Below the pieces are notes generated by a model that was not told the DNA's origin, did no database searches, and saw only the letters and a list, made by a program, of their open reading frames with translations. Position numbers and translations under genes: made by a program. Positions 45,401 to 52,807 of a DNA stretch of 64,000 bases are shown in pieces. The stretch is from an uncultured Desulfobacterales bacterium. GTDB lineage: Bacteria > Desulfobacterota > Desulfobacteria > Desulfobacterales > SpSt-501. The stretch covers positions 380,489 through 444,488 of the forward strand of contig CALIUY010000012.1 in NCBI GenBank assembly GCA_938048455.1. The letters run 5' to 3'. Position 1 is the stretch's first letter, and every line of letters starts with the position of its first letter.

Positions 45401-46850
45401 CGATGAAGGCGGCGCACTGGTCGTTGAAATTGGGCGGCCGGCCGCCTCGAAGGGCGATCCCGGCGATCTCCTCCATCGGCACCCCGAGCGTCTCCTTGGC
45501 CGACTCTTCGAGAAAGGAGCCGGTTCCGGCCGAGCAGGCTTCGTTCATCGCGTAGTCGGAGGGCACGCCGTTGGTGATGTAGGTGTACTTGGCGTCCTGG
45601 CCGCCGATCTCGAAGATCGTGTCGACCTCCGGGTCGAAGTAGACCGCGGCGGTCGCATGCGCGATGATCTCGTTGATCACCCCGTCGGTGAGGGCGTGCA
45701 GCCCCGCGATCTGACGGCCCGAGCCCGTGACCCCCAGCCCCACGATCGCAATCTCCCGCGGGTCGACCGCGCGGCGCACCTCTTCGAGGATCGCCCGGTA
45801 ACACAGGCGCGAGGCGCCGACGGGGTCGCCGTTGGTCCGGCGGTAGTCGGAGGCGAGCAGCGCGCGGTCCGCGCGGCGCAGCAGCACCGCCTTGGTCGTG
45901 GTCGAGCCGACGTCCAGGCCGAGCAGGCAGACGTCTCCCGGCCGAACCGCGGCGCGGGCGATCGTCTTGAATTCGACCTGCGAGCGGAACTCGGAAAGCG
46001 GGGGCAGCCGGTCGAAAGAAGCCGCCCCTTCCACGAAGAGTCGGTCCATCCCGGGAAAGGGGCGGGTTTCGTTTTCGAGCGCCCAGAGCGCGGTCCCCAA
46101 GGCCTCGAAATAGGGCGCCTCCTCGGGGACCACGAGATCGGGGATTTCCCGGCGCAGGTAGGCGATCATCATGCGGTTTTGCGCCGTGCCCCCGGTGACC
46201 AGGATCGCCCGCCGCTCCACCTTCTTCAAAAGCTCGAGGATCTTGTTCGCCATCATGCGGCACAGCCCCGCCGTCACCTCGGCCTTGGGAATGCCCTTGT
46301 TGATCGCATGCGTGCAGTCGGATTTGCAGAAGACCGAGCAGCGCCCGGAGACGGGGTGAGGCCGCTCGACGGCGGCGAAGCGTGCGGCCTCCTCGAGGGA
46401 GACGTTCATGCGCCGGAGCTGCTGCAGGAAGAACTCGCCCGTGCCCGAGGCGCACTTGTTGCCGGTGATGACGTTGCCGATGCGGCCGTGGCGGTCGAGC
46501 ACGTAGACCATGAAGGTCTCCCCCCCCGCGGAGACGATGGCGGGGCAGTCGACGCCTTCGGGTTTGACGAAGGGGTAGGCCGCCTCGACGGCCTCGGGTT
46601 CGGCGATGGAGGTGAGATTGACGAAGCTGCGGAATTTCCGCCCCGTGGCGGCGATGCGCTCGGCCGACGCCGGCTCGAGCGCCGCGAGCGCTTTCCGCAG
46701 GGCCGCGCGCGGGTTTCCCTCGTGGGCCTGGAGAAAGACGCGCGCGACGCGGGGTCTCGTCCCGGGCGTGGCGGAGTCCGTCTCCAGCCGCACGGCAGAG
46801 ATGGTCGATGCCCCCAGGCAGATGCCGATGGACGAAGATGCTCGCTTCAT
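42498..46850 (-). CDS. Giant acyl-CoA dehydratase activase (two ATPase modules, DUF2229, HgdB-like)
   Basis: 1450 residues. Two BcrA/BadF-type ASKHA modules stand in tandem. The first (about 1-290) has NKCASGTGEF (Cys133) and GRCSVFCKSDC (Cys171). The second has a clean phosphate-1 loop LLGLDVGSTTTK and IFEIGGQDAKY, then ACSAGTGSF and NDQCAAF. These cysteine pairs would bind a [4Fe-4S] at the dimer interface. A DUF2229 region follows (FPFGGACNRYENL onward) and a C-terminal HgdB-like part with several cysteines (ISCGPDSF..., TSCKECLPLILTTG). The family drives ATP-dependent low-potential electron transfer to 2-hydroxyacyl-CoA dehydratases or benzoyl-CoA reductases. The substrate is unknown. Confidence 0.88.
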   Translation of the reverse strand: MKRASSSIGICLGASTISAVRLETDSATPGTRPRVARVFLQAHEGNPRAALRKALAALEPASAERIAATGRKFRSFVNLTSIAEPEAVEAAYPFVKPEGVDCPAIVSAGGETFMVYVLDRHGRIGNVITGNKCASGTGEFFLQQLRRMNVSLEEAARFAAVERPHPVSGRCSVFCKSDCTHAINKGIPKAEVTAGLCRMMANKILELLKKVERRAILVTGGTAQNRMMIAYLRREIPDLVVPEEAPYFEALGTALWALENETRPFPGMDRLFVEGAASFDRLPPLSEFRSQVEFKTIARAAVRPGDVCLLGLDVGSTTTKAVLLRRADRALLASDYRRTNGDPVGASRLCYRAILEEVRRAVDPREIAIVGLGVTGSGRQIAGLHALTDGVINEIIAHATAAVYFDPEVDTIFEIGGQDAKYTYITNGVPSDYAMNEACSAGTGSFLEESAKETLGVPMEEIAGIALRGGRPPNFNDQCAAFIASDIKNAIHEGLAREDIVAGLVYSICMNYTNRVKGNRPVGEKVFMQGGVCYNEAVPLAMAGLVGKPIIVPPEPGLMGAFGVALEVDRRIRSGEIAEGRYDLEALAGREVAYRGGFTCRGGRERCDRRCPIRVIEVEGRKFPFGGACNRYENLRRRVNVDVEALDLVSLRERLLFETHGVPPLAPGQSRGRPRVAINRSFLVHTFYPLYSRFFAELGFDLVAAGDPTPEGMDRRGAPFCFPAELAHGFFHGLLAAEDPAEYIFLPHFKAVPNSDPQASLQSQVCPLVQGETYYLQAAFREELTRLERRGVRLLRPLLDLSRGIESAAKPLWDAARTMGVEARRAKRAFAFALEAQKAFFRDLRAAGERMLADLASTPDRFAVVLFGRPYSAYAPEGNKGIPHKFASRGIAVLPLDALDLGSERAKRHMYWGMGKLILQAARLTERHPQLFGTYITNFSCGPDSFVITYFRDILGRKPSLTLELDSHTADAGLETRIEAFLDIVRAYRLLVARKRIPPHKTEFRPARILLEESGARVVTSKGETLPMTDPRVTVLIPSMGRLGTEAFAAVLKGYGLHARAARENDEAVLKLGRANTSCKECLPLILTTGTLLGYIRNGKRPEEVLVYFMPTGSGPCRFGQYSIFMEDLVRRLEIPDVAVLALSSDNSYVGMDKDFERHAWWAVIVSDTLEDIRAMLLAAASDPQAAMAVFEEQWNHIRAAMERADFRILCAALRTAARRFREIPLRADPARVPTISLTGEIFVRRDALSRQYLTERLAEKGFAALCAPVAEWVHYCNYLVDHGFNQDPMGALQKLKLKLRNFFQSRYEKEIRAILGASGLLRGEMPDVASVIEHARPHLSPDLTGEAVLTVGGALREIVRHSCGVIAIGPFGCMPNRLSESILTEAMTARDRLAIDGSLAPVLEGMEELPFLAIETDGSPFPQLIHAKLEAFLLRAERLHRRMQAARSH

Positions 46851-46888
46851 CGCGGACCACGATGCCGTATCAGGTTCGAGAACATCCC

Positions 46889-46917
46889 TTCATAGTGCAA
46901 AAGAGGCATGCTGACAA
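46889..46917 (-). promoter_or_regulatory. Promoter of the activase gene
   Basis: On the minus strand: TTGTCA (46917-46912), a 17-bp spacer, then TATGAA (46894-46889), giving a leader of about 35 nt. A small hairpin (TTCCCG/CGGGAA, 46960-46979) lies between it and the preceding gene's stop. Confidence 0.55.
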
Positions 46918-46987
46918 GGGCAAGGACAGGATCGATTGCAATTTCAAGGTGTTTAGAGTTTCCCGTGCCCCGGCGGGAAGAACCTCC

Positions 46988-48475
46988 TCAAGGGGCTTGC
47001 GCCGGACGCGGCGGCTTCTCCACGCCCGGCTCTCCCGGCTGCAGGCGGCCGGTGAACAGCGGCGAGGCCGCGTAGGCGAGCATGAAGAGGAAGAGCACGT
47101 AGCCGTAGACCGGAGTGAAGACCGAGATGAGCAAGGCGAAGCTCGCTCGGCCGAACCAGGGATGGCGGCTCATGAACCGGCCGGCGTGGAGGTAGCGCAC
47201 GGGGTAAAGGTTCATCAGCAGGGCGGCCGCGAGGCAGGTGAAGGCGCTGAGCCAGGCCCAGAAGACCGTTGCGGCCGAAGGGTCGCTTGTCGCATGGCCG
47301 GCGATCACCATCGGACCTACGACGAGCAGCGCCCCGGCCGGGGTGGGCATGCCCTTGAAAAAGCCGGGGATGGGGTTTTTGTCGAGGGTGAAGTAGAGCA
47401 GCCGCAGGATGCCGGCGGCGGCGTAGACAAGCCCGATGGCGGCGGCGGGCAGGGCCTGGACGGAAGCGGCCGGGATGCGTCCGAGCAGGAAAACGAGCAT
47501 CCAGGCCGGAACGATGCAGAAGCTCACCGCGTCGGCGATGTCGTCGAGGATGGCGCCCGTCGTCACCTTGCGCGGCGCCGGCTCCTCGCCCGGGAGGGGC
47601 TCGTTCAGGCCGAGCCGCCGGGCGAGCGCCCCGTCCAGCTTGTCGAAAAAGGCGGCCCCGATCAGAAAGAGCGAGGCTTCCCGGAAACGGTCGTGGTAGG
47701 CGAAGAGAAGCGCCAGCAGGCCCATGGTCGCGTTCATCAGGGTGAGCGCGTTGGGGAACAGGGAGAGGATCTTGCGCCGCAGGCGCTCGTCGCCCAGGCA
47801 GAGATCGTCCAAGGCGAGGTTGCCGTAGCGGCGGATCGTCGCCGCGATGGAGCCGAAATTGATGACCAGAAAGAGGATCTCGATGAAGAAGAGGGTCCGC
47901 AGCGGCGCCTCGCCGAGCGAAGCGATCCAGCGGTAGAGCGTCGTGGGGGGGCCTTCGGGGATGTAGAAGGCGTAAGCGAAGAGGAGCGCCCCCACCGGCG
48001 CGGCGACCACGGTCCGCAGTCGCGTGAACTCGCGGTACTCGGGCTCCGGGTCGTAGCGCAGGGCGACCCCGCGCATGAAGTGCGCGAAGTTGTCGCGCAC
48101 GAGGACGGTGATCGCCAGGAACAGCACGAGCACGGCGTGCAACAGCTCGGTCCGCGTGGGATCGTCGGTCCTGTGCAGCCGCCACATGCACCCGACGGCG
48201 ACCAGCGGGAAAATGATCGCGTAGATCAGCTTGTCGAGGATGCGGTCGGCGAGTTGGGCCATCTGGGGGTGGGGGTAGTAGCGGGCGGCGAACCAGCCGT
48301 CGACCAGGTCGAAGGTCATGGCCGTGAAAAGAAAAACGACGCCCAGAATGTAGAGCGCCGGGCTGGCGGTCCACATCACGGCGACGGCGCAGAGCATACC
48401 CCCGAAGACGAGCGGCAGGCGCCCGAAAACGAGAAGCGCGGTGATGCGTTGGGAAAATCGCACGCTGCGGGTCAT
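46988..48475 (-). CDS. Tandem-fused CDP-alcohol phosphatidyltransferase
   Basis: 495 residues with two complete CDP-alcohol phosphatidyltransferase cores. The first has DLVDG (56-60), AAR (63-65) and DRILD (77-81). The second has DKLDGALARR and GAILDDIADAVSF, close to phosphatidylserine synthases. Around a dozen membrane helices are predicted. The two sites could make two phospholipid headgroup transfers, or one may be structural; motif I lacks the usual mid-motif glycine. The ATG at 48475 is chosen over 48544 because a good promoter's -10 overlaps the latter codon. Confidence 0.82.
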   Translation of the reverse strand: MTRSVRFSQRITALLVFGRLPLVFGGMLCAVAVMWTASPALYILGVVFLFTAMTFDLVDGWFAARYYPHPQMAQLADRILDKLIYAIIFPLVAVGCMWRLHRTDDPTRTELLHAVLVLFLAITVLVRDNFAHFMRGVALRYDPEPEYREFTRLRTVVAAPVGALLFAYAFYIPEGPPTTLYRWIASLGEAPLRTLFFIEILFLVINFGSIAATIRRYGNLALDDLCLGDERLRRKILSLFPNALTLMNATMGLLALLFAYHDRFREASLFLIGAAFFDKLDGALARRLGLNEPLPGEEPAPRKVTTGAILDDIADAVSFCIVPAWMLVFLLGRIPAASVQALPAAAIGLVYAAAGILRLLYFTLDKNPIPGFFKGMPTPAGALLVVGPMVIAGHATSDPSAATVFWAWLSAFTCLAAALLMNLYPVRYLHAGRFMSRHPWFGRASFALLISVFTPVYGYVLFLFMLAYAASPLFTGRLQPGEPGVEKPPRPAQAP

Positions 48476-48539
48476 CCCCGTTTTCCGTCCCACGGGGCGG
48501 GGGGCGGGTGGGTTGCGCAACTGCCCGGATGCCGTTTCT

Positions 48540-48568
48540 TTCATAGTCAAGCGACCGCGCGAAGTCAA
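48540..48568 (-). promoter_or_regulatory. Promoter of the CDP-alcohol phosphatidyltransferase gene
   Basis: On the minus strand: TTGACT (48568-48563), a 17-bp spacer, then TATGAA (48545-48540). The start site near 48533 excludes the ATG at 48544. The 14 bases TTGACTTCGCGCGG recur at the -35 of the AsmA-like gene. Confidence 0.6.
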
Positions 48569-48653
48569 GAAATGCCCGGTGTTGGGGCCGCGCGGCTTGT
48601 GATCGCCCGCCGGATGGGATAGCCTCGGCCGTCCCGGTTCCCGGGCGGGTGCC

Positions 48654-50237
48654 ATGAGCCCTTCGTTGAACACGAAAATCGGTCTCGCCTCGGTCCTGAT
48701 GATGGCCTCGGTCCTCTCGAGCCGCCTCGTGGGCCTGCTGCGCGAGATGACGCTCGCCTGGCTCGGCGGGGCCGGATTCGAGGTCGACGCCTACCAGCTC
48801 GCCTTTCTTTTGCCGGAGATCCTCAATCACCTCGCCGCGACCGGCTTCCTCTCGGTCACCTTCATCCCGATCTTCGCCGCCCGGCGCGAACGCGACCCCG
48901 CGGCCGCCTGGGAGAGCTTCGCGGTGATCGGGACGGTCTTCGGGGCCGCCGCCGCGGTTCTCGTGGCGCTGGCTTTTCTGGCGGCGCCGGCCCTGGTCGG
49001 GCTTCTCGCTCCGGGGGTCACGGACCCCGCCGTGCTTCACGCCGCAACCCGCATGACGCGCATCATCGTCCCGGCGCAGTTTTTCTTCTTCGCCGGCTCG
49101 CTGCTCATGGCCGTGCAGTTCGCCTGCGGCCGGTTTTTCTTTCCCGCGCTCGCCCCGCTCGTCTACAACCTGGGAATCATCGCCGGCGGGGTTTTCCTCT
49201 CTCCCTGGGTGGGGATCGACGGCTTCGCCTGGGGGGTGCTCGCGGGAGCCCTGGCGGGAAACTTTTTGCTGCAGGTCCTGGGCGCGCGGCGGGCGGGGCT
49301 CACCTTTTCTCTGCGTTTTGCGCCCACCCATCCCGATGCGGCGGCTTACCTGAAGCTCACGCTTCCGCTCATGGTGGGGCTGACGATGGGTTTTTCCTCC
49401 GAGGTCTTCTTCCGCCTCTTCGGTTCGTATCTTCCCGAGGGCGGGGTGGCCGCCCTGAACTTCGGCCTGCGCATGATGCTCCTTCTCGTCGGGGTCTTCG
49501 GCCAGGCGCTGGGAACGGCCTCTTTCCCCTTCCTCGCCGAGCTGGCCGCGGCCGGGCGGAGGGAAGAACTCCACGGGCTGCTCGACCGCACGCTCCGCGC
49601 GCTCGCCTGGATCCTGCCGGCCGCGGCGCTCCTCGCCGTGGTGAGCCCCGAGGCGGTGCGCCTGCTCTTCCAGCGGGGACGGTTTGGAGAGGAAGCGGTC
49701 GGCCCGACAGTGCTCGCCCTGCGCGGATTTCTCCCCGGAGCCGTGGCCTACGCCGCCTACGCCTTGGTGGTGCGCGGCTTTTACGCCCAGCGGAACACCT
49801 GGCTTCCTGCCCTCTACGGGACGGCCGCGGTCGTCGTCTCGCTGCCGCTTTATCCTCTCGGCCTCGCCTGGGGGGGAATCGCGGGGGTGGCCGGGGCGGT
49901 CTCCCTTTCCGGGATCCTGCAGGCGGCCGGTCTCTACTGGCTCTGGAGCCGGCGCGCCCCCTCGGCCCGGGGCCGGCGGGAGGTGGCGGCCGCCTACCTG
50001 CGGCTTGCGCTCTTCGGGCTCGCCGTGCTGGGGGTGCTCTCGCCGCTGCGCGCGGCGGTCGCCGTCCGGCTCGAACCGGGCGGCGGTGCGGCCCTCATCG
50101 TCCTCGCCGCCGTCGCCGCGGGCTTTTTGTTTCTGCTTGTGGCCGCCTCCCGCCTGCCGGCTTTCCCCGAGGGCGCCGAGGCCCTACGGTTGCTGGGGCG
50201 TCTTTTTTCCCGGCGGCGGCCGGGCTGGAGGGGTTGA
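48654..50237 (+). CDS. murJ: Lipid II flippase MurJ
   Basis: 527 residues with about fourteen membrane helices in the MVF fold. Hallmarks are the N-terminal SVLSSRLVGLLREMTLAWLGG with the conserved R-x-x-G-x-x-R-E, AFLLPEILNHLAATGFLSVTFIPIF, and LLFQRGRFGEEAV in the second half. It moves lipid-linked peptidoglycan precursor to the periplasmic face. Start at ATG 48654, with only a weak GGGCGGGTG upstream. It is divergent from the phosphatidyltransferase gene by 178 bp using the shorter start there, and ends 4 bp before fabH on the other strand. Confidence 0.93.
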   Translation: MSPSLNTKIGLASVLMMASVLSSRLVGLLREMTLAWLGGAGFEVDAYQLAFLLPEILNHLAATGFLSVTFIPIFAARRERDPAAAWESFAVIGTVFGAAAAVLVALAFLAAPALVGLLAPGVTDPAVLHAATRMTRIIVPAQFFFFAGSLLMAVQFACGRFFFPALAPLVYNLGIIAGGVFLSPWVGIDGFAWGVLAGALAGNFLLQVLGARRAGLTFSLRFAPTHPDAAAYLKLTLPLMVGLTMGFSSEVFFRLFGSYLPEGGVAALNFGLRMMLLLVGVFGQALGTASFPFLAELAAAGRREELHGLLDRTLRALAWILPAAALLAVVSPEAVRLLFQRGRFGEEAVGPTVLALRGFLPGAVAYAAYALVVRGFYAQRNTWLPALYGTAAVVVSLPLYPLGLAWGGIAGVAGAVSLSGILQAAGLYWLWSRRAPSARGRREVAAAYLRLALFGLAVLGVLSPLRAAVAVRLEPGGGAALIVLAAVAAGFLFLLVAASRLPAFPEGAEALRLLGRLFSRRRPGWRG

Positions 50238-50241
50238 GCCT

Positions 50242-51234
50242 TCAGGCCCAGCGGATCAGGGCGCTTCCCCAGGTCAGCCCCCCGCCGAAAACCGGCAGGC
50301 AGATGAGCTGCCCCGGCCGGATGCTCCCGTCGCGCACCGCCTCGTCCAGGGAGATGGCGCAGGAGGCCGAAGAGATGTTCCCGTACTTGTCGAGCGTGAC
50401 GTAGAAGCGCTCGAAGGGGATTTTCAGGGTGTCGGCGATGCTGCGGAACATGCGCAGGTTCGCCTGGTGCGGGATGAACCAGGCGATGTCCTCGAGGCCG
50501 ATGCCGTTGGCCGCGACGCACTCCTTGATCGCGTCGACGAAGCCGCGGACGGCGATGCGGAAGCTCAAGTTCGCCTCGATCATCTTCAGGGTATGCAGTT
50601 TGCGCGCGACGCTCTCGTGACTGATGGGTGTGGTGCGCGATCCGCCGCCGGGCAAAAGCAAATCCTGCCCGCGGGCGCCGTCGGTGTGCAGGTGGGTGGA
50701 GATGAGCTCGGGGCCTTCCCCGCCGCGGGTGAGCAGGGCCGCCCCCGCGCCGTCGCCCCAGAGGATGCAGGTCGCGCGGTCGGTGTAGTCCAGGGTGCGG
50801 CTCATCACCTCGGCCGCCGCCACGAGCACGCGCCGGCAGGCGCCGGTCTTGAGATACTGCTCGGCGACATTCAGGGCGAAGACGAAGCCCGAGCAGGCGG
50901 CGGTGACATCGAAGCTCACCGCCTGGGGGGCGTCGAGCTTGGCCTGGAGCCAGTTGGCGGCCGAGGGACAGCAGGTGTCCGGGGTGATCGTGGCGACGAC
51001 GATCAAGTCGAGGTCGCGCGCGCTCCAGCCGGCGGCCGCCAGCGCCCGCCGTGCGGCCTCGAGGGCGAGATCCGAGGTGGCGACCTCGGGTTCGGCGATC
51101 CGGCGCTCGCCGACCCCCGTGCGCGTGCGAATCCACTCGTCGCTGGTGTCGAGGCCCATGTTCTGGAGGTCCTGGTTGGTCAGCCGCTTCGGGGGGACAT
51201 AAGAGCCGGTTCCGGCGATCCGCACGCGTTCCAT
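50242..51234 (-). CDS. fabH: 3-oxoacyl-ACP synthase III (KAS III)
   Basis: 330 residues. The catalytic triad is visible: Cys114 in DVTAACSGFVFAL, His in WFIPHQANLRM, and Asn in DKYGNISSAS. It condenses acetyl-CoA or a branched acyl-CoA with malonyl-ACP to begin fatty acid synthesis. In an organism handling isobutyryl-CoA, a branched starter preference is possible but unproven. No other fab gene is adjacent. The radical SAM gene lies 38 bp upstream in the same direction. Confidence 0.93.
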   Translation of the reverse strand: MERVRIAGTGSYVPPKRLTNQDLQNMGLDTSDEWIRTRTGVGERRIAEPEVATSDLALEAARRALAAAGWSARDLDLIVVATITPDTCCPSAANWLQAKLDAPQAVSFDVTAACSGFVFALNVAEQYLKTGACRRVLVAAAEVMSRTLDYTDRATCILWGDGAGAALLTRGGEGPELISTHLHTDGARGQDLLLPGGGSRTTPISHESVARKLHTLKMIEANLSFRIAVRGFVDAIKECVAANGIGLEDIAWFIPHQANLRMFRSIADTLKIPFERFYVTLDKYGNISSASCAISLDEAVRDGSIRPGQLICLPVFGGGLTWGSALIRWA

Positions 51235-51271
51235 CGCTTTCGCTCTCCTGTTCCGCGTCCGCGGTCGGATA

Positions 51272-52432
51272 TCAGATGTACTGGTCCACGAGTTCGGTCA
51301 CGAAGCGCTCGACGCCGTCTCGGCCCTCGCGGGAGCGCACCTCGTCGATCAGATGGCGGATCTTGCGCACGGTGGCGGGATCGCGCTCGAGGTCGGAGGG
51401 CGTGCGGAACGCCCCGCCGCGCCGGCCCACCCGGAAGACGAGCCGCTCCTCCTCCGGCAGGGCCTGGTAGTCCCGGATCGCCGCAAGCATGCGTTCGCGG
51501 TCCTCGGGGAGCTTTCCCGACACCTCCTCGAGGAGATTCATGATGTGGTCGCTGGCGACCGTGCTCGTGATGCCCTCGAGGTGCTCGAGAAAGACGCGGA
51601 TCTCCTCGACGACCTCGTCATCGCTCGGAAGCTCGAATTCGCCTGCGACGAGCTTCGCGTACAGCGGGGTGCGCCGCGGCACCCGCAGGCTGCGCAGGCG
51701 GATGAAATGCGGATTGATGCGGTTCAAGGCGCGGGCGGTCTCGACGGCGTGCTCGCGCCACAGGGCGCGGCCGCCGAGGCCCGGCATGACATACTCGGAG
51801 ACCTCGAGCCCGGCTTCGATCAGCTTTCTGCCCGCCTCCACGTGCTGCGCGGCCGAGACCCCTTTGTTCATGAAGCGGAGCACCGCATCCGAGCCGCTCT
51901 CGAGCCCGAGATGCACGCGGTCGAGCCCCGCCTCGCGGAGGCGGCGCAGGTCCTCGAGCTTCCGGACGGCTACGGTGCGCGACCGGGCGTAGGTGGTCAC
52001 CCGGCGGATCTCGGGAAAGGTGCTGCGCAGAAAGGAGAGCAGCTCGGCGAGCTCCGCCGTCGGCAGAATCAGGTTGTCGGCGTCCTGCAGAAAGCAGGAA
52101 CCGGTTCCGTAATAGAGCCAGGCCGCGACGCTTCGGGCGCTCGCGTGAAGGGTGGGGTCCTGGAGCAGGGCGCCCGCGACCGCGTCGTTCACCGCCCCGC
52201 CGTGGCCCAAACGCCAGGAAGTCTCGAGCACCCGGTCGGCGATGCGTCGCGCGGCGAGGATGTCCTCGCGGATCTCCTCCGCCGGGCGCCGCGAGAATTT
52301 CCGGCCCTTGTAAACGGGACAGAACGCGCAGCGGTTCCAGGGGCAGTTGCGGGTGAAGCGCAGAAGCAGGCTTGCCGCCTCGTTCGGCGGCCGGATCGGC
52401 CCCTGCTCGAACTGCATGGCGTTTCGGCTCAT
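51272..52432 (-). CDS. Radical SAM protein (CX4CX2C type)
   Basis: 386 residues. The Fe-S motif is CPWNRCAFC, four residues between the first two cysteines, as in a minor subgroup of radical SAM enzymes. DRVHLGLESGSDAVLRFMNKGVSAAQ and SEYVMPGLGGRALWREHAVETA mark the barrel. The C-terminal 110 residues are helical. Substrate unknown. It precedes fabH and follows the zinc-knuckle gene on the minus strand by 40 bp, so these three may form one unit. Confidence 0.87.
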   Translation of the reverse strand: MSRNAMQFEQGPIRPPNEAASLLLRFTRNCPWNRCAFCPVYKGRKFSRRPAEEIREDILAARRIADRVLETSWRLGHGGAVNDAVAGALLQDPTLHASARSVAAWLYYGTGSCFLQDADNLILPTAELAELLSFLRSTFPEIRRVTTYARSRTVAVRKLEDLRRLREAGLDRVHLGLESGSDAVLRFMNKGVSAAQHVEAGRKLIEAGLEVSEYVMPGLGGRALWREHAVETARALNRINPHFIRLRSLRVPRRTPLYAKLVAGEFELPSDDEVVEEIRVFLEHLEGITSTVASDHIMNLLEEVSGKLPEDRERMLAAIRDYQALPEEERLVFRVGRRGGAFRTPSDLERDPATVRKIRHLIDEVRSREGRDGVERFVTELVDQYI

Positions 52433-52472
52433 GGGGGAAAGGGCCGCCGGCCGCTTCGCCGGCGGCCGGGGG

Positions 52473-52694
52473 TCAGCGGATCGGATTCGGCTTGCACAGG
52501 TGGGCCGCTTCCATCGCGACCCGGCCGCAGCCGCCGCAGACGAATTTCATCGCCGCGATCTTGTCCTTGCACACGTGTCGCGCGTCGGCGGCGGGAGCGC
52601 CGCAGAAGGAGCATTTCGTCTTGTCGTCACAGGGGTTGCACAGGTGGCCGGGCGAGTCCGCCACGGCACCGCAAGTCTTGCAGGTGTAAGCCAT
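52473..52694 (-). CDS. Triple zinc-knuckle small protein
   Basis: 73 residues with three related cysteine repeats: CKTCGAVADSPGHLC, CSFCGAPAADARHVC and CGGCGRVAMEAAHLC. Each has C-x2-C, then about ten residues, H-x-C. Together they provide nine cysteines and three histidines in knuckles, more than enough for three structural zincs or a redox-active metal site. There is no signal peptide. The ATG at 52694 has GGAGGCAAACG upstream (GGAGG about ten bases before it). It has its own promoter-like element. Function unknown; a metal-binding or protein-interaction role is likely. Confidence 0.78.
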   Translation of the reverse strand: MAYTCKTCGAVADSPGHLCNPCDDKTKCSFCGAPAADARHVCKDKIAAMKFVCGGCGRVAMEAAHLCKPNPIR

Positions 52695-52763
52695 CGTTTG
52701 CCTCCCGGTCCGGGATGACGTTTCAGGATTCCCGGTGTTTCGGCCGTTCAGCGACCGTGACGA

Positions 52764-52792
52764 ATAGTGATTCCCGCGCCGGAGAAAGTCAA
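52764..52792 (-). promoter_or_regulatory. Weak promoter-like element before the zinc-knuckle gene
   Basis: On the minus strand: TTGACT (52792-52787), a 17-bp spacer, then CACTAT (52769-52764). The -35 is good and the -10 poor. Confidence 0.3.
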
Positions 52793-52807
52793 GGCGGGGT
52801 TGCGTCG

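Noticed and set aside
41841..46895. Open frame of 1684 codons opposite the giant activase
   Set aside because: Antisense shadow of a clear gene, with the same compositional bias and no recognisable domain.
48476..48544. Longer phosphatidyltransferase start at 48544
   Set aside because: The -10 box of a good promoter covers this ATG and no Shine-Dalgarno precedes it.
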